Source: Alectoria sarmentosa
Taxonomy: Eukaryota; Ascomycota; Lecanoromycetes; Lecanorales; Parmeliaceae
Direction of reading: 5' to 3'
Assembly (NCBI GenBank): GCA_009733775.1
Contig: WOGZ01000009.1
Span: 1-64,000 of the forward strand
Length of the DNA stretch: 64,000 nt
Positions within the stretch are counted from its first letter, which is position 1. Each line of letters starts with the position of its first letter. The translations under genes and the position numbers were made by a program. This document shows, one piece after another, positions 54,749-64,000 of this stretch. Below the pieces are notes generated by a model. That model searched no databases, had not been told where the DNA came from, and saw only the letters and a list, made by a program, of their open reading frames with translations.

Positions 54749-57286
54749 TCAATCCGCATAAAAATTCCCATGTACCTCCTGCATATGCCCATAGCATTTC
54801 GGCCCCTCATCAAACGTCTCCAGACACACCCAGCATATGTGCGTCTTGCAATTCCCGCACTCCATGTGATTGCACCCATACGACTTCTCGATCGGCACTT
54901 TGCACACGGGACAGTCCTTGACGTCGTTCTCCTCCTTCCATTTCCGGAACTCGTCGTTACCTTGCGTTCCAACGCGCTTGTATACCTCACAGGACATGCC
55001 ATCGTGACTGGTGATTTGGCAGGTAGTGCAGATTGGAGTCAGGCAAGTGGGACAGGTGAAGACGACACCATCGGGGGAGATGCGGTAGATCTGTTGGCAG
55101 TCTGGCGTGGGACAGTATTGGAAGGATTTTGGGTTCGTTCGGACGTGTGTGGTGAAGGAGTCTTCCAGTAATTGTTCGAAAGCTTCGGAGGGAAGTGCGG
55201 TCTTGAGTTCTTGGATTTCAAACACTTGTAAGCAGTTTGCTGAATCGCCGAAACAGCGCACTGGCAGATCTCCTTCGCCAGCTGAGGTGCATTGACTAGC
55301 GAAACAGCTTCCACAGTAGAAGTGGCCACAGGGCGTACGATAGGCATCATCTGCTTCTGTCCAACATACCGCACAGTCAGGCTGATCGGTATCCTCGTCA
55401 AGGACCAAATCGTCAAAGTTGCTAGAGACGTCTTGGGTGAGGAGTGCCTGTGCGGTCTCCAAGTCATGAGCGGAGCCGATGATAGTGATGATCTGTGGTC
55501 GTTGTCGTATATCGAGGCTGGCCTTTTGCTTCCCGAGTGTCGCTACAATGCGGCGGAATCCTCCTTGTAGTGCTTTCTTGAGGTCTTCAGCGCTCAATGA
55601 AATGTAGTGGGTCATCTCTGTGAGGCAATCCAGCTTTTCGCTCAGCGCACTTCGAATACATTCTTTGCTGTCCGCGGACCCGTAAAGAGAGAGTCGATGC
55701 TTCCTCATGTCCCTATAGACATACCCTTGATGCGTGTGGCTCAGCTCGTTGAGGTACGCCAGTCCCCCGGGGTTGGTGAAGAAATCATCCCATAACCCGA
55801 ACTCTCCCTTCATTGCCACATCACCAGCCAGAATTCTCTCTAAAGCACTCTTCGCTTTTGCAACAGCATTTGCATCCTCTCCGTACAATCGAAGCGCAAT
55901 GAGCTTCTGCGTGGGGTCCACAGGCAAATATACTTTGATATGCACATGTCCAGTGTCCCATATTAGAGATTTGAGGTGGTCAACGTCACCTCGAATCACG
56001 CTGTACATGGCTTTTGGGACGTTGAACTTGACAGATATCAGGGGACTAACGAAGAGCTTCGAGTAAGCCAACTGGGGCATTTTCTGCCCGCTCAGCTGAT
56101 TGACAGCTTTGCGCGCATGTTCTCCTGTTTGGAAGCGTGCGATTGCTTTTACCTGAGTAGCGCTCGTGGTATGATTAGGCTCCCAAGCGTCCAGTGGACC
56201 AACCCCACTGAGTAGAGCTTTCACGGACTCTTCAACTTCGTGTGATGAAGTCGAATATGAAATTTTACCCAAGGTTACGTTCACTGGTGTGAGATGGCCA
56301 GGTATGTGTCGTTCGATCATGGACTGTGGAGTGGAGGCGTCTAGATTTCCAAGTTGCACAGAGGTGATGGTTTCACGATATCCAAAGTAACGTTCGGGGT
56401 TTTGGAGAGTGGCCTGGATTTTGCGTCCTGCAATTCTGAAATCTCTGCGCGCGATGAAGTTTGCAGCGTATTTAGCTTTGCCGGTGTTGTCGTAGTGCAG
56501 CCAAGCAGTTCGTGAAGGCTTGTACCAGGCGCAGCTTACAGTGTTCATCTGCAGACGATTCGCTGATGACTCGGACTTGATCCCGATCTGCAGTATACTG
56601 ACTGCGATGTCAGGAACATGAGTTCCTTCTACGCCGATATCGGCCTTCAGTTTCAGTCTCTGCGCAAATCTAGAGTCCCTGATTCTAGCACTGGCAACAG
56701 TGCAAGGAGGCTTCGTCACCGTCTTGACGCGTATGGATGATAGGGGAACAATCTCTCCAAGCGTAGCCAGGAACCCTTAAAAAGCTTCTGCATCACATTT
56801 CGGCTGCAGAGAAGTCATCTGGACAGCAGAATAGTCTGATGGAAATTCCAAGTCGTGAACCTGGGCGCCGGGGCCGAACATGACAGATGCACCTCGCAGA
56901 TTGCGTACTTCCAAGTCCCGCGGAGGCTGTTCAGGTGCAGCGACAGAGTGACTCTCAACCTTCGTTTCTTGAACATGAGTTGGAATTGGTGGCGCATTGA
57001 TGCTCTCAACTTGTGGCCTTTGTTTGTCGTTCGGGGTCGATATCATCTTGCTCACGTGTTCGTAAGGGCAATCAATGCCCTTGTCGCAACGCCCAAGCGA
57101 ATAGAACCGGCACGGAACCCGAGGCGTCTGGGCAGGTGAGACGGGCGAAGAGGTAAAGTGTGAATAAGGAACAATAGAGGACACCCCTGATCGAAGACCG
57201 CCAGAGGCGACTTCATGGCTGTAGGTACAGGCCTGCCCACGTGTACAAGTACCCAGAGCAAAGAACTTACACGCCTTTTTCACCAT
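54749..57286 (-). CDS. CCCH zinc-finger plus RBR-type E3 ubiquitin ligase, with one in-frame stop
   Basis: The frame from ATG 57286 has two CCCH fingers (CKFFALGTCTRGQACTYSH, residues 6-24; CRFYSLGRCDKGIDCPYEH, ~59-77), both C-x7-C-x5-C-x3-H. Next is SVMFGPGAQVHDLEFPSDYS, then a TAA at 56777-56779. The same frame runs on for 656 more codons. These contain an RNA-binding-like region (VNVTLGKISYSTSSHEVEES, FQTGEHARKAVNQL) and KH-like segments. The end is RING1 (CAVCWTEADDAYRTPCGHFY), the in-between domain (CPTPDCQQIY, CLTPICTTCQ) and RING2 (CPVCKVPIEKSYGCNHMECG...CWVC). Related fungal proteins are predicted ubiquitin ligases that bind RNA. The TAA splits the CCCH part from the ligase part. It may be a nonsense mutation, a readthrough site or a sequence error. 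Confidence 0.75.
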
Positions 57287-58507
57287 GGTAGAAGTATTTC
57301 AAAGCTCAAGCTACTACAGGCTGGCCTCCGACAGTGTAGGATGAGCGACTAATGAAGCAAGTCGGATGTGTGGAAGAGGACAAAATGGCAAAAGTTCGGG
57401 GTGTTGAATGAATATAAGACATTCATGCGGGGTCTTGGCTCGTGACAGCTTCGACCAATTACATCCAGGAAGATATCTGGGCATGCGTTCCCTAATATCG
57501 GCAGCTTTTGAGCTTCGAAAGCGCCTTGGACACTTAATCCAGATCGCGCCCAGATGTGTACGCCTACTATTGGACCTGTGAGAGCGCTCGACGTCATATG
57601 CCAGTTGGAAATGGCGCCACCGAGGTTGAGACAAGCATTTCTACGGTGCAGTCCGGGCTTCTCGCTAAGTCAAGAAGTTTGTGCTGGCACGAAGACATGG
57701 CATTTAAACGAGGGTGTGGGCGTGTCGGTTTACGCCCTTCACGTACGAGGCGCGAGCGGGCTATAGGACTGTGCTGAGGCGGTCAAAAACGGTGAAGACC
57801 TGCAGCACTTCTTATCTAACTGATGTCTGTTGCTGTGGAAGGGAAGCGTCCACTCTCGCGCCCTCTGCTTGATACCGCTTCGAGCTTTACCTTGCAAAGG
57901 TGATACAAGTTATTGAGCTTGAAGATCTTGCTCTTGAGGTATACATCTCAGAAGGTAGCTTGGATGTGTTGACGCAAAAGGGTAGGTATCACACTTTTGG
58001 CGATGTATCTGAACCGTATTGAGACCCGCTTCATATGCGCTAAACCAGCGTTGGATCTGCTCAAGGCTCGAGTAGGATTGACACATAAATAGGACTCACT
58101 GCCTTGACATTTCTCCGATGTTGGCCATAGAAGATGGAGGTATCCCTTCAAACATGTGGGCCCAGGGGCTGAAAGTAAACACATCTATTGTTCGATATAG
58201 ACTGTATCGGCCCTTAGGCATATGGTGCTTGTGACAAGACGCCGCGTTCAAATACCCCTATCGCCTTGGTTCGAACCTCAAGACTCCAGCATCCCATTCA
58301 CTGATGAGACATGCAATATGTAGTCGTAATAAAGAACCTTCTAGCGCCAGGACCAACCCTGAGATCCTGCAAGCCGACATTGCATGTCGACCACATAAAC
58401 CAGTTTAAGAAACGATCCCATCCGTCCGAGATTGAGATGAACTCTGCCGCCCAGTCGCAGAGAAAGATTCGTAGAGGCCGTAGTAAAAAGTCACTGGGTA
58501 TAATGCA
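57287..58507. other. Intergenic, no supported gene
   Basis: About 1.2 kb between the start of the CCCH-RBR gene and the 3' end of SHO1. Short frames at 57314-57777 and 57948-58184 have no motif. A T-loop-like GGTTCGAACC at 58268 lacks the rest of a tRNA. Confidence 0.5.
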
Positions 58508-59775
58508 TCACAACAAGATCAAATAATTAGAAGGCGCGATACCTAGTTTTTAGTCAGTATCGGTTCATGATGTCCATACGAAAAACTCACCTGTCTCGCC
58601 AGTCTCCTTCTTCGCTTGCCACCATCGTCCGCTTACATCCGAAACTTCTAGGATTTCGTGCTTCGAGAAACTGATCTCGTTCGCATCGTCTGGGTTGGCT
58701 TCGTAGGAGTATATTGCCTTTGCACGGTATGGGTATTCTGTGGGAGATGTGACATCGTTTCTTGGATCATGGTGTTCAGCGACCATTCCACCCAGAGGTG
58801 CTACTGTGGTTGGTGTCTGGTTTGTTGGTGATGCAGATCGGGCGCGTTGTCCGAAGCGTTGTTGGGCGCTTTGTTGGCCTGCCAGACCACCTGGGTAGCC
58901 TGATACAGGCGACGACGTCTCAAAGCCGTTCAATTGTGCTGAAGTGTACATTTGTGGCGCGTGGTTGCCCATGTGGGTTGTTTCTTGTCCACCGGGGGCG
59001 TAGTGTGGGCTGATGGGTCTACTGTTGCGCGTTGAGCCGCGTTGCTGTTCTTTGTGCAGGGCAAAGGAGTCGATGTAGCCTCGGTGCGTAGCTTGAGGCG
59101 TTGAGCCGAAGTAGAAGATCCATACAATCTGGGAAATGTTAGTAGCCGACCTGTCACGGCAAATGAGATGACTGACCATGACCATGGAGAGCAAGATGAA
59201 CCCAGCAGCGGCGGCTTCCTTGTCGCCATCTGGAGAATACACCAAATCATTAATGATGGACGTGGAGTAGGTGAGACCGGCGGCGAGGAATCCAACGATC
59301 TATCCAGAATCAGCAGTCTGTGAGCACCGAATGAAATGGATTGCGTACTGCAACATGGTATGTGTGAGTCGCGTCCGACCCCACTACCACAAAAACGCCA
59401 ACTATAACGCAGAACAGGTACGCTATTGCCCACCATGCGAAGTTTGGAAAGGAGCCTTTGACAGCGGAGATGATGGAGGCGATGAAGGTGATGAGCCAAG
59501 CAAGCTGTCGGTGGTATCTGTCAGCTTTGTTCTCGTCCCGGACGGCCGACTTAATGCCTGAGAAGAACGTACATATGCTATCGATATGGTCGCAAGTGCA
59601 AACGGGTCTCCAACAATATGACCTGGAAACGTTCAGTAGATGCTTTGTTTCTCATTTGCCATGACGTATTACCAAAGCTGAATCTCCTTAACCCTCCTCT
59701 ACCGGCGTTGGCTTCCAGATTGCCATTCATCTTGTGCAGTGACGGCGAGTGGTAGCTGTCGTACGATGATGGCAT
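58508..59775 (-). CDS. SHO1: High-osmolarity signalling protein SHO1
   Basis: Six exons (59775-59673, 59622-59573, 59504-59349, 59299-59177, 59128-58591, 58542-58508) join in phase to 334 residues. A short cytosolic start with RRFSFG leads to HIVGDPFALATISIAY and four membrane helices: LAWLITFIASIISAV; FAWWAIAYLFCVIVGVFVVV; IVGFLAAGLTYSTSIIND; FILLSMVMIVWIFYFGS. After a Gln/Ser-rich linker comes the C-terminal SH3 domain: AKAIYSYEANPDDANEISF, SKHEILEVSDVSGRWWQAKK, GETGIAPSNYLILL. This is the plasma-membrane osmosensor that docks Pbs2 and feeds the Hog1 MAP kinase path. The last 11 codons are a separate exon. A reader who stops at the unspliced frame would lose the APSNY part of the SH3 domain. 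Confidence 0.95.
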
Positions 59776-61043
59776 AGAGAACCCAGATCAAATATCAAGT
59801 GCCCTCCTAGCATACAACGGATTTTTCCTCCACCACAGTGTTCCTAGAGGGCGCAATTACTTGGTGCTAGATGAATGGATCCCGCCGTCTTGTTGAGATT
59901 TTGGAGAAGGAGTGTTGCTGGAAAGGGTTTCTGAAGATGTGCGGCGTGGAGAGGGGTTTGATTAAGTGGTTGTTTCTCGCACTGGCCAAGGAAGTGCGAG
60001 TTGAGGTATTGGCCGACTGAGTTGCAAGAAGCAGTATTAGTATTGCAAGATGGAGTGAAGGAGCGTAATGGGTGGAGAGCAGTGGTTGGAGGTGGTTTGT
60101 TGAGAAGGTGTCGAAGTTGCGACAAGAGGAGTGGTCGGCTGCCGTTTCAGGTTGGGTTGGTTTTGGCAGGCAAGCGCCTTCCTAAAATTAAATCCTGAGG
60201 TACTTCAAAGCTTGGGATTTAGGACTTGAGAGTTGACACCTCGAGCAGAACCGCTGTCCGGTGAGTTGACTCGGCGGATTAGACGCTGGGGGTAAGTCAG
60301 AACTCTCCCGGCGAACGCTGTTATTGTTTCGAGGAAGCTGACCTGACAATACTGTCTGTCCTACATACTTTATGTGAGGCAGTCTCGCAGTGGAGATTGC
60401 AGGGCTGAGTAATCTCGTAATCTACCCGTACTGAATCTTCAGACCGCGACGACGCTAATTCCAGGAACGAGTGGAGACAGTTCCGGAGTCCAGACTTTCC
60501 AAACCAACAGGACCCACTCAGGCACAAACGGTGATTTTAGTTCTCACTATGTTGTACTCTAAATTACAATGGAATGATGTGCATACAAATTACCACACAT
60601 CCTAGGCATTGTCTTCCAAAAGCCATGCTGGATCTCAAGGGCACAATCAAATCTATTCTTTGTTCTAAATCCATCCCACCAGCACAGCCGGACTGTGCAC
60701 TTCCGAATTTCCGTCCGACCCTTCTATCCTTCTGGGCGGAACCGTGCTCATGCATGCGCTGCGGTTGTGTCGAGAGGCCTCAATACCAGAGCGAGACATT
60801 GTACGCCCGCTTGGAGTCCTCGTGAGAACAAGGCGTCTGTCTCGGAGATAGCCCGAGTCCCTCTTTGCGGGTAGACAGTCAATGGCTCATCTGCTATGTC
60901 ACTTGGGCCACTCTGCAGGCTGAAAGGGAACATCCTGGTGCGCAAGAGTAGAGCAAAGTTGGCCTGATGCAAAATTCAACAAACCCCTATTCTCACATCC
61001 CTCCACCCCTGGGTTCAGCCTGCTCGTTCGTCGAGGACTCCCA
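59776..61043. other. Intergenic, SHO1 upstream region
   Basis: About 1.3 kb. The proximal part should hold the SHO1 promoter and leader. The minus-strand frame 59844-60125 is Leu/Pro/Thr-rich with no motif. Nothing is recognised at 60200-61040. Confidence 0.5.
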
Positions 61044-61741
61044 TCAATCTCCGTAAGCCTTTTCCTGCTCCAACTCTTTCGTCATCCGGCTCTCTTCCCT
61101 CCTAACCCCTTTCTCCACCTCCACAACTCTCCCCTCCCACTCGGTCCAGCACTCGCTTCCTCCCAGCACACCCAGCTCATACCACCTCTGGATCGCCCTC
61201 GCACTCGTTGTTCTCAACTCTGCTATCTCTCTTGCCTGTTCGTCTTGTAAAAGCTCCAGCTTCAATAGCCGTGGATGTAACGAGATCAACGAAGCAGAAG
61301 TTTCGGCCGGAGGGATTGGCAGGTCTTTGATGGCGTTGAGACGTGAGGCGGTGGCCTGGTAGGATGGAGCGCAGGAATTTACGATTGCTAGTATTTCCGG
61401 TATAGATAGGGTCGTGGGGACGTCGGTGGATGTAGGATGAAAGAGATCAGGATACGAAGCGCCTGTTGTTTCTTTCATTAGCAAAGAAGTCTGACTGGGC
61501 AGGGATACGAACGAAGCTTGAGTAGATCTCGTACAACTGGCGATGCCGAAGAAAGCTTGCCCATATCATTTTCCAGTCGATCCAGTCGAGCTTGCACGGT
61601 GTAGCCCTGCCCTTGCGCTGTTACTCCCCGTAGGATATCCTCCACTTCATCGCTGCCGCTGAGATACCACTGGACTTTCTGTAGTCGAGCTTCGAGAGAA
61701 TCGAGGGTAGCAAGTGCAGTCTTAGTAGCAGATTCACTCAT
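61044..61741 (-). CDS. ro-10: Nuclear distribution protein RO-10-like (dynactin p24-type)
   Basis: Two exons, 61741-61513 and 61462-61044, with a GTTCGT...AACAG intron, give 215 residues. The N-terminus MSESATKTALATLDSLEARL-QKVQWYLSG begins a coiled coil. VQARLDRLENDMGKLSSASP then leads to DLLKLRASYPDLFHPT, a stretch I associate with RO-10 proteins. The second half (LPIPPAETSASLISLHPRLL, then EQAREIAELRTTSARAIQRW and WTEWEGRVVEVEKGVRREES) is also coiled-coil. In Neurospora, RO-10 is needed for dynein/dynactin-driven nuclear movement. The assignment is by pattern and length; any small coiled-coil protein is the alternative. Confidence 0.7.
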
Positions 61742-63397
61742 TTTAGAGGCCGAGGCTTGGGCCGTGACTCGTCTTCACACGGTCATTGACATAGGTGAAT
61801 GCTGAAGATCAAATGTCGGAAAGACTGTATCATCGAGGTATTCTCAGCTGGAGACCGCTCACACGATTAGCAAGGACGAGCTGAGTGCATAACTGCACGG
61901 TACGATCAACAATTAGCGTTCCCGTTTTGGAGAAACGAGGTAACGCCGGGACCAATACTCGCTTTACCAGACATCGATCAAAATGTTATATCAATATATA
62001 CAAAATAGTACGAGGACAACCGCCAGTTAGCTATGGTGTTTGGGATCTCTCATATTTCGTATTGCTTGGCACTGACCTCGGCTCGAGATTCCCATGTCTA
62101 GGCACTGAAGAAATCCTCTTTGTTTTTGTCAGACTTTGCGGTCTCGTCTCTCAGTCGAGACTCCGATTTCTCCCATGTAACCATCGAAAATTAACTCTGT
62201 ACGGTGATTGCTTAGTGTCCTGACCATGGAAATGAGGGATCAGCTGATGGTCTTCAGCCCTGCTGAATACGAAAGCGAAAATGGTGCCAGACGCTCGCAC
62301 TTCGTTATTATTACGAGGTGCGACGGGATCGTTCGTGTATTCGAGATTTTCATCATGTAATTATTATCATCTTGTAGTACTAATATCTCCATCCCAGCAG
62401 CCGCTCAACTCTCAAGCTTGAATCAGGCAGCAGTTCTGATCGTCTGCAAGGCTTTGCCACATTTAGACCCGGTCCGTAAGACCCTCGTCTGAAAAACCCA
62501 AGCTCGCGCTCAATTCCAGACAAGAGCTCCTCAATGGCCAAGATACACATATTCTCTCCTGAGCGTGGCCTCCCTTTTCGACCCAGACTTCCGTTGTTCC
62601 ACCTCCTGGCCTCCTGTCCTACCTTCTCACCTCCATCCGCCTCCTGCTCTCCGTTCACGCCTTCACAACCAGATTCATCATCATCCGCTGAGAAGGACGC
62701 CTATATCCTAGCCATCAGTGATGCCAGAGCTTCTCCTTTGTCGCCAATCTGATGCACTGGGGCCTGGCATTGTACTTGCTTTGCAGTGTCTGGCACGCCT
62801 TTTGATGCACAGACAGGGATAGCATGACTGCGGAGTCGGCCAAGATTCTCATAAGCCGTGCAAGCTATGTACTAGGTATACTACGTTTGTAACATTTTCG
62901 ATGTTTATGAATTTGTTATCCTAGGCTACTAGGCCACTTTACATAAGAACACTCAGGCTCCGTGTGGGGACGAAGGTAGGTCAAACGTAAGACTACAATG
63001 TCGTACTTCTAAGACGCTTTACCTTCTTCCACAGATCTCCCAACACACGCCCATCAGCTTCTTCGCGCTCTTCGAGATTCTTCAAAGTCATATCAGTCGT
63101 CCGCCGCCGTTGCATTTTGATTCTTAGACATAAGAGCCAGTATCTCCCAGTCCATGTGAGCGCTATCTTGATTTTGATCTCCGCATGCATACATAACTCC
63201 TGTCCTCCCAGGCTCGTTAAGGCTGCGCAAGTAGTGCATAGATCGCTTCGTCGCGTCGCGTCGCGCAAATATATAAAGGCAATCGATGAAACAAATGCCG
63301 GAAGTGCCTCATCACGGTAACCTTTTGAATGAAAATCCTTATACACAAGCCCATATTCGAGTCCCTTGTCCTTAGTTCCCGTCTTTAAGTACCAATC
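61742..63397. other. Intergenic, one doubtful minus-strand frame
   Basis: About 1.65 kb. A minus-strand frame at 62993-63403 ends with a charged stretch (KNLEEREEADGRVLGDLWKK, then VKRLRSTTL) that looks protein-like. Its 5' end overlaps the start of the secreted-protein gene at 63398 and has no good start, so I do not call it. No other gene is seen. Confidence 0.4.
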
Positions 63398-64000
63398 ATG
63401 CACAAACCGTTCATTCCTAGCCTCCTATCTCACCTTCTCGTCGTCGTCATCATCTCCACTGTCCTAGCTACGGCGCTACTGTCACCTGACCAGTCAGACC
63501 AAGTTCAAACGGCGGAAGCGCCATCATCTGATGCTTCAAGCCCCCCAATTCCAGCGAACACGTCGGCGCTGTCTCTCAATGCCTCCGACCTCAACGCAGT
63601 GCGCGCTCAATGCAGCGGCCCCAAGTTCGGCACCTCTCTCAACGGCACCAGCTGTAGAAACGCCATAGATTTCATTCCGGCAGAGCGAGGGCAGCGCAGC
63701 TTTGGATTGCGTGCCTATGCGGCAACTTATGACGTCGAACTCCCTTACAGGTGGCTCAGCCGTACGTGTCGTTGGGGGTTTCCAATTTTCCAAACGACAG
63801 GAACTTGATTCTTTCTGCAGGATCCAAAATGCTCACGTATGTGTTTACTACAGAGGATGGCCTCTGCAGCGTTCAGGTCTTCCTTATCGCACCGGCAACA
63901 GTAGCTCGTGCATCGACCTATCAAATCTGGCGAGGTGCCGAAGCCGTGCTCCGCAGATGCGTCACCGACCCTCGCTTCATAGGTGGTGTCGCAAGTAACA
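63398..64000 (+). CDS. Secreted protein of unknown function, cut by the window edge
   Basis: Exon 1 (63398-63761) starts MHKPFIPSLLSHLLVVVIIS, a signal peptide, then a Ser/Pro-rich spacer and DLNAVRAQCSGPKFGTSLNG, TSCRNAIDFIP and YDVELPYRWLS. A GTACGT...CTACAG intron joins it to exon 2 (63855 to the edge), giving QDGLCSVQVFLIAP, GAEAVLRRCVTDPRFIGGVA. The Cys spacing (C-x(n)-SCRNA...LPYRWLSxDGLC...RC) is that of a widespread fungal secreted family I cannot name. The 3' end lies beyond 64000. It may be an apoplastic or wall protein. Confidence 0.75.

Noticed and set aside
58262..58290. T-loop-like GGTTCGAACC, possible tRNA 3' half
   Set aside because: The flanking bases do not pair as an acceptor or T stem, and no D arm or anticodon arm is visible upstream.
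62993..63403. 136-codon minus-strand frame with a charged C-terminus
   Set aside because: Its 5' end overlaps the signal peptide of the secreted-protein gene on the other strand. It lacks a plausible promoter or upstream exon, so I left it uncalled.
1..64000. CRISPR arrays, operons or prokaryotic mobile systems
   Set aside because: The repeats seen are LTRs, microsatellites and minisatellites, genes have spliceosomal introns, and nothing has the regular repeat-spacer form.

Overview
This window looks like nuclear DNA of a filamentous ascomycete (Pezizomycotina; Dothideomycetes would fit, but I cannot prove the class). The evidence is many short introns with GT(A/G)AGT donors and YAG acceptors, and protein families typical of the group: SAT4-type rhodopsin-domain membrane proteins, a UstYa/DUF3328 protein, DUF3176, DUF7707, a NACHT-ankyrin NLR, SHO1 and RO-10. 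The base composition is bimodal. Gene-bearing stretches of ordinary GC alternate with extremely AT-rich, gene-free blocks (1-3070, 18150-22190, 22530-23120, and a small one near 28150-28480). Aligned repeat copies in the left block differ almost only by C/T and G/A transitions. This is the footprint expected of repeat-induced point mutation (RIP).

Layout. 1-3214 is a RIP-damaged LTR element that sits in an MFS transporter pseudogene (903-3951). 4417-15493 holds a rhodopsin-domain gene, a GNAT acetyltransferase, an orphan ORF, a decayed rhodopsin-domain gene, an amino-acid/choline-type permease and a tiny secreted-peptide ORF. 16009-16957 is a UstYa-like gene. 18150-23120 is the large AT block. 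23989-30652 holds a repeat-containing GPI-anchored surface protein and a DUF7707-like membrane protein. 32958-38612 is a broken NACHT-ankyrin NLR, with a disrupted DUF3176 gene on the other side of a shared upstream region (39742-42080). 42691-43836 is a third rhodopsin-domain gene. 45907-47090 has two small secreted proteins. 48285-57286 has a small basic protein, an acyl-protein-thioesterase-like hydrolase with one nonsense codon, and two RBR-type RING paralogs, the larger with CCCH fingers. 58508-61741 contains the housekeeping genes SHO1 and RO-10. A secreted-protein gene runs off the right edge from 63398.

The main theme is accessory genes decaying next to RIP-affected DNA. The LTR insertion splits a transporter. 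The NLR, DUF3176, one rhodopsin-domain gene, the hydrolase and both RBR paralogs carry in-frame stops or frameshifts inside otherwise readable proteins, whereas SHO1, RO-10, the UstYa gene and two rhodopsin-domain genes read cleanly. I saw no rRNA, convincing tRNA, CRISPR array or prokaryotic-type operon. Exon borders were placed by eye from splice motifs and reading frame, and family names come from recognising motifs, not from a database search.
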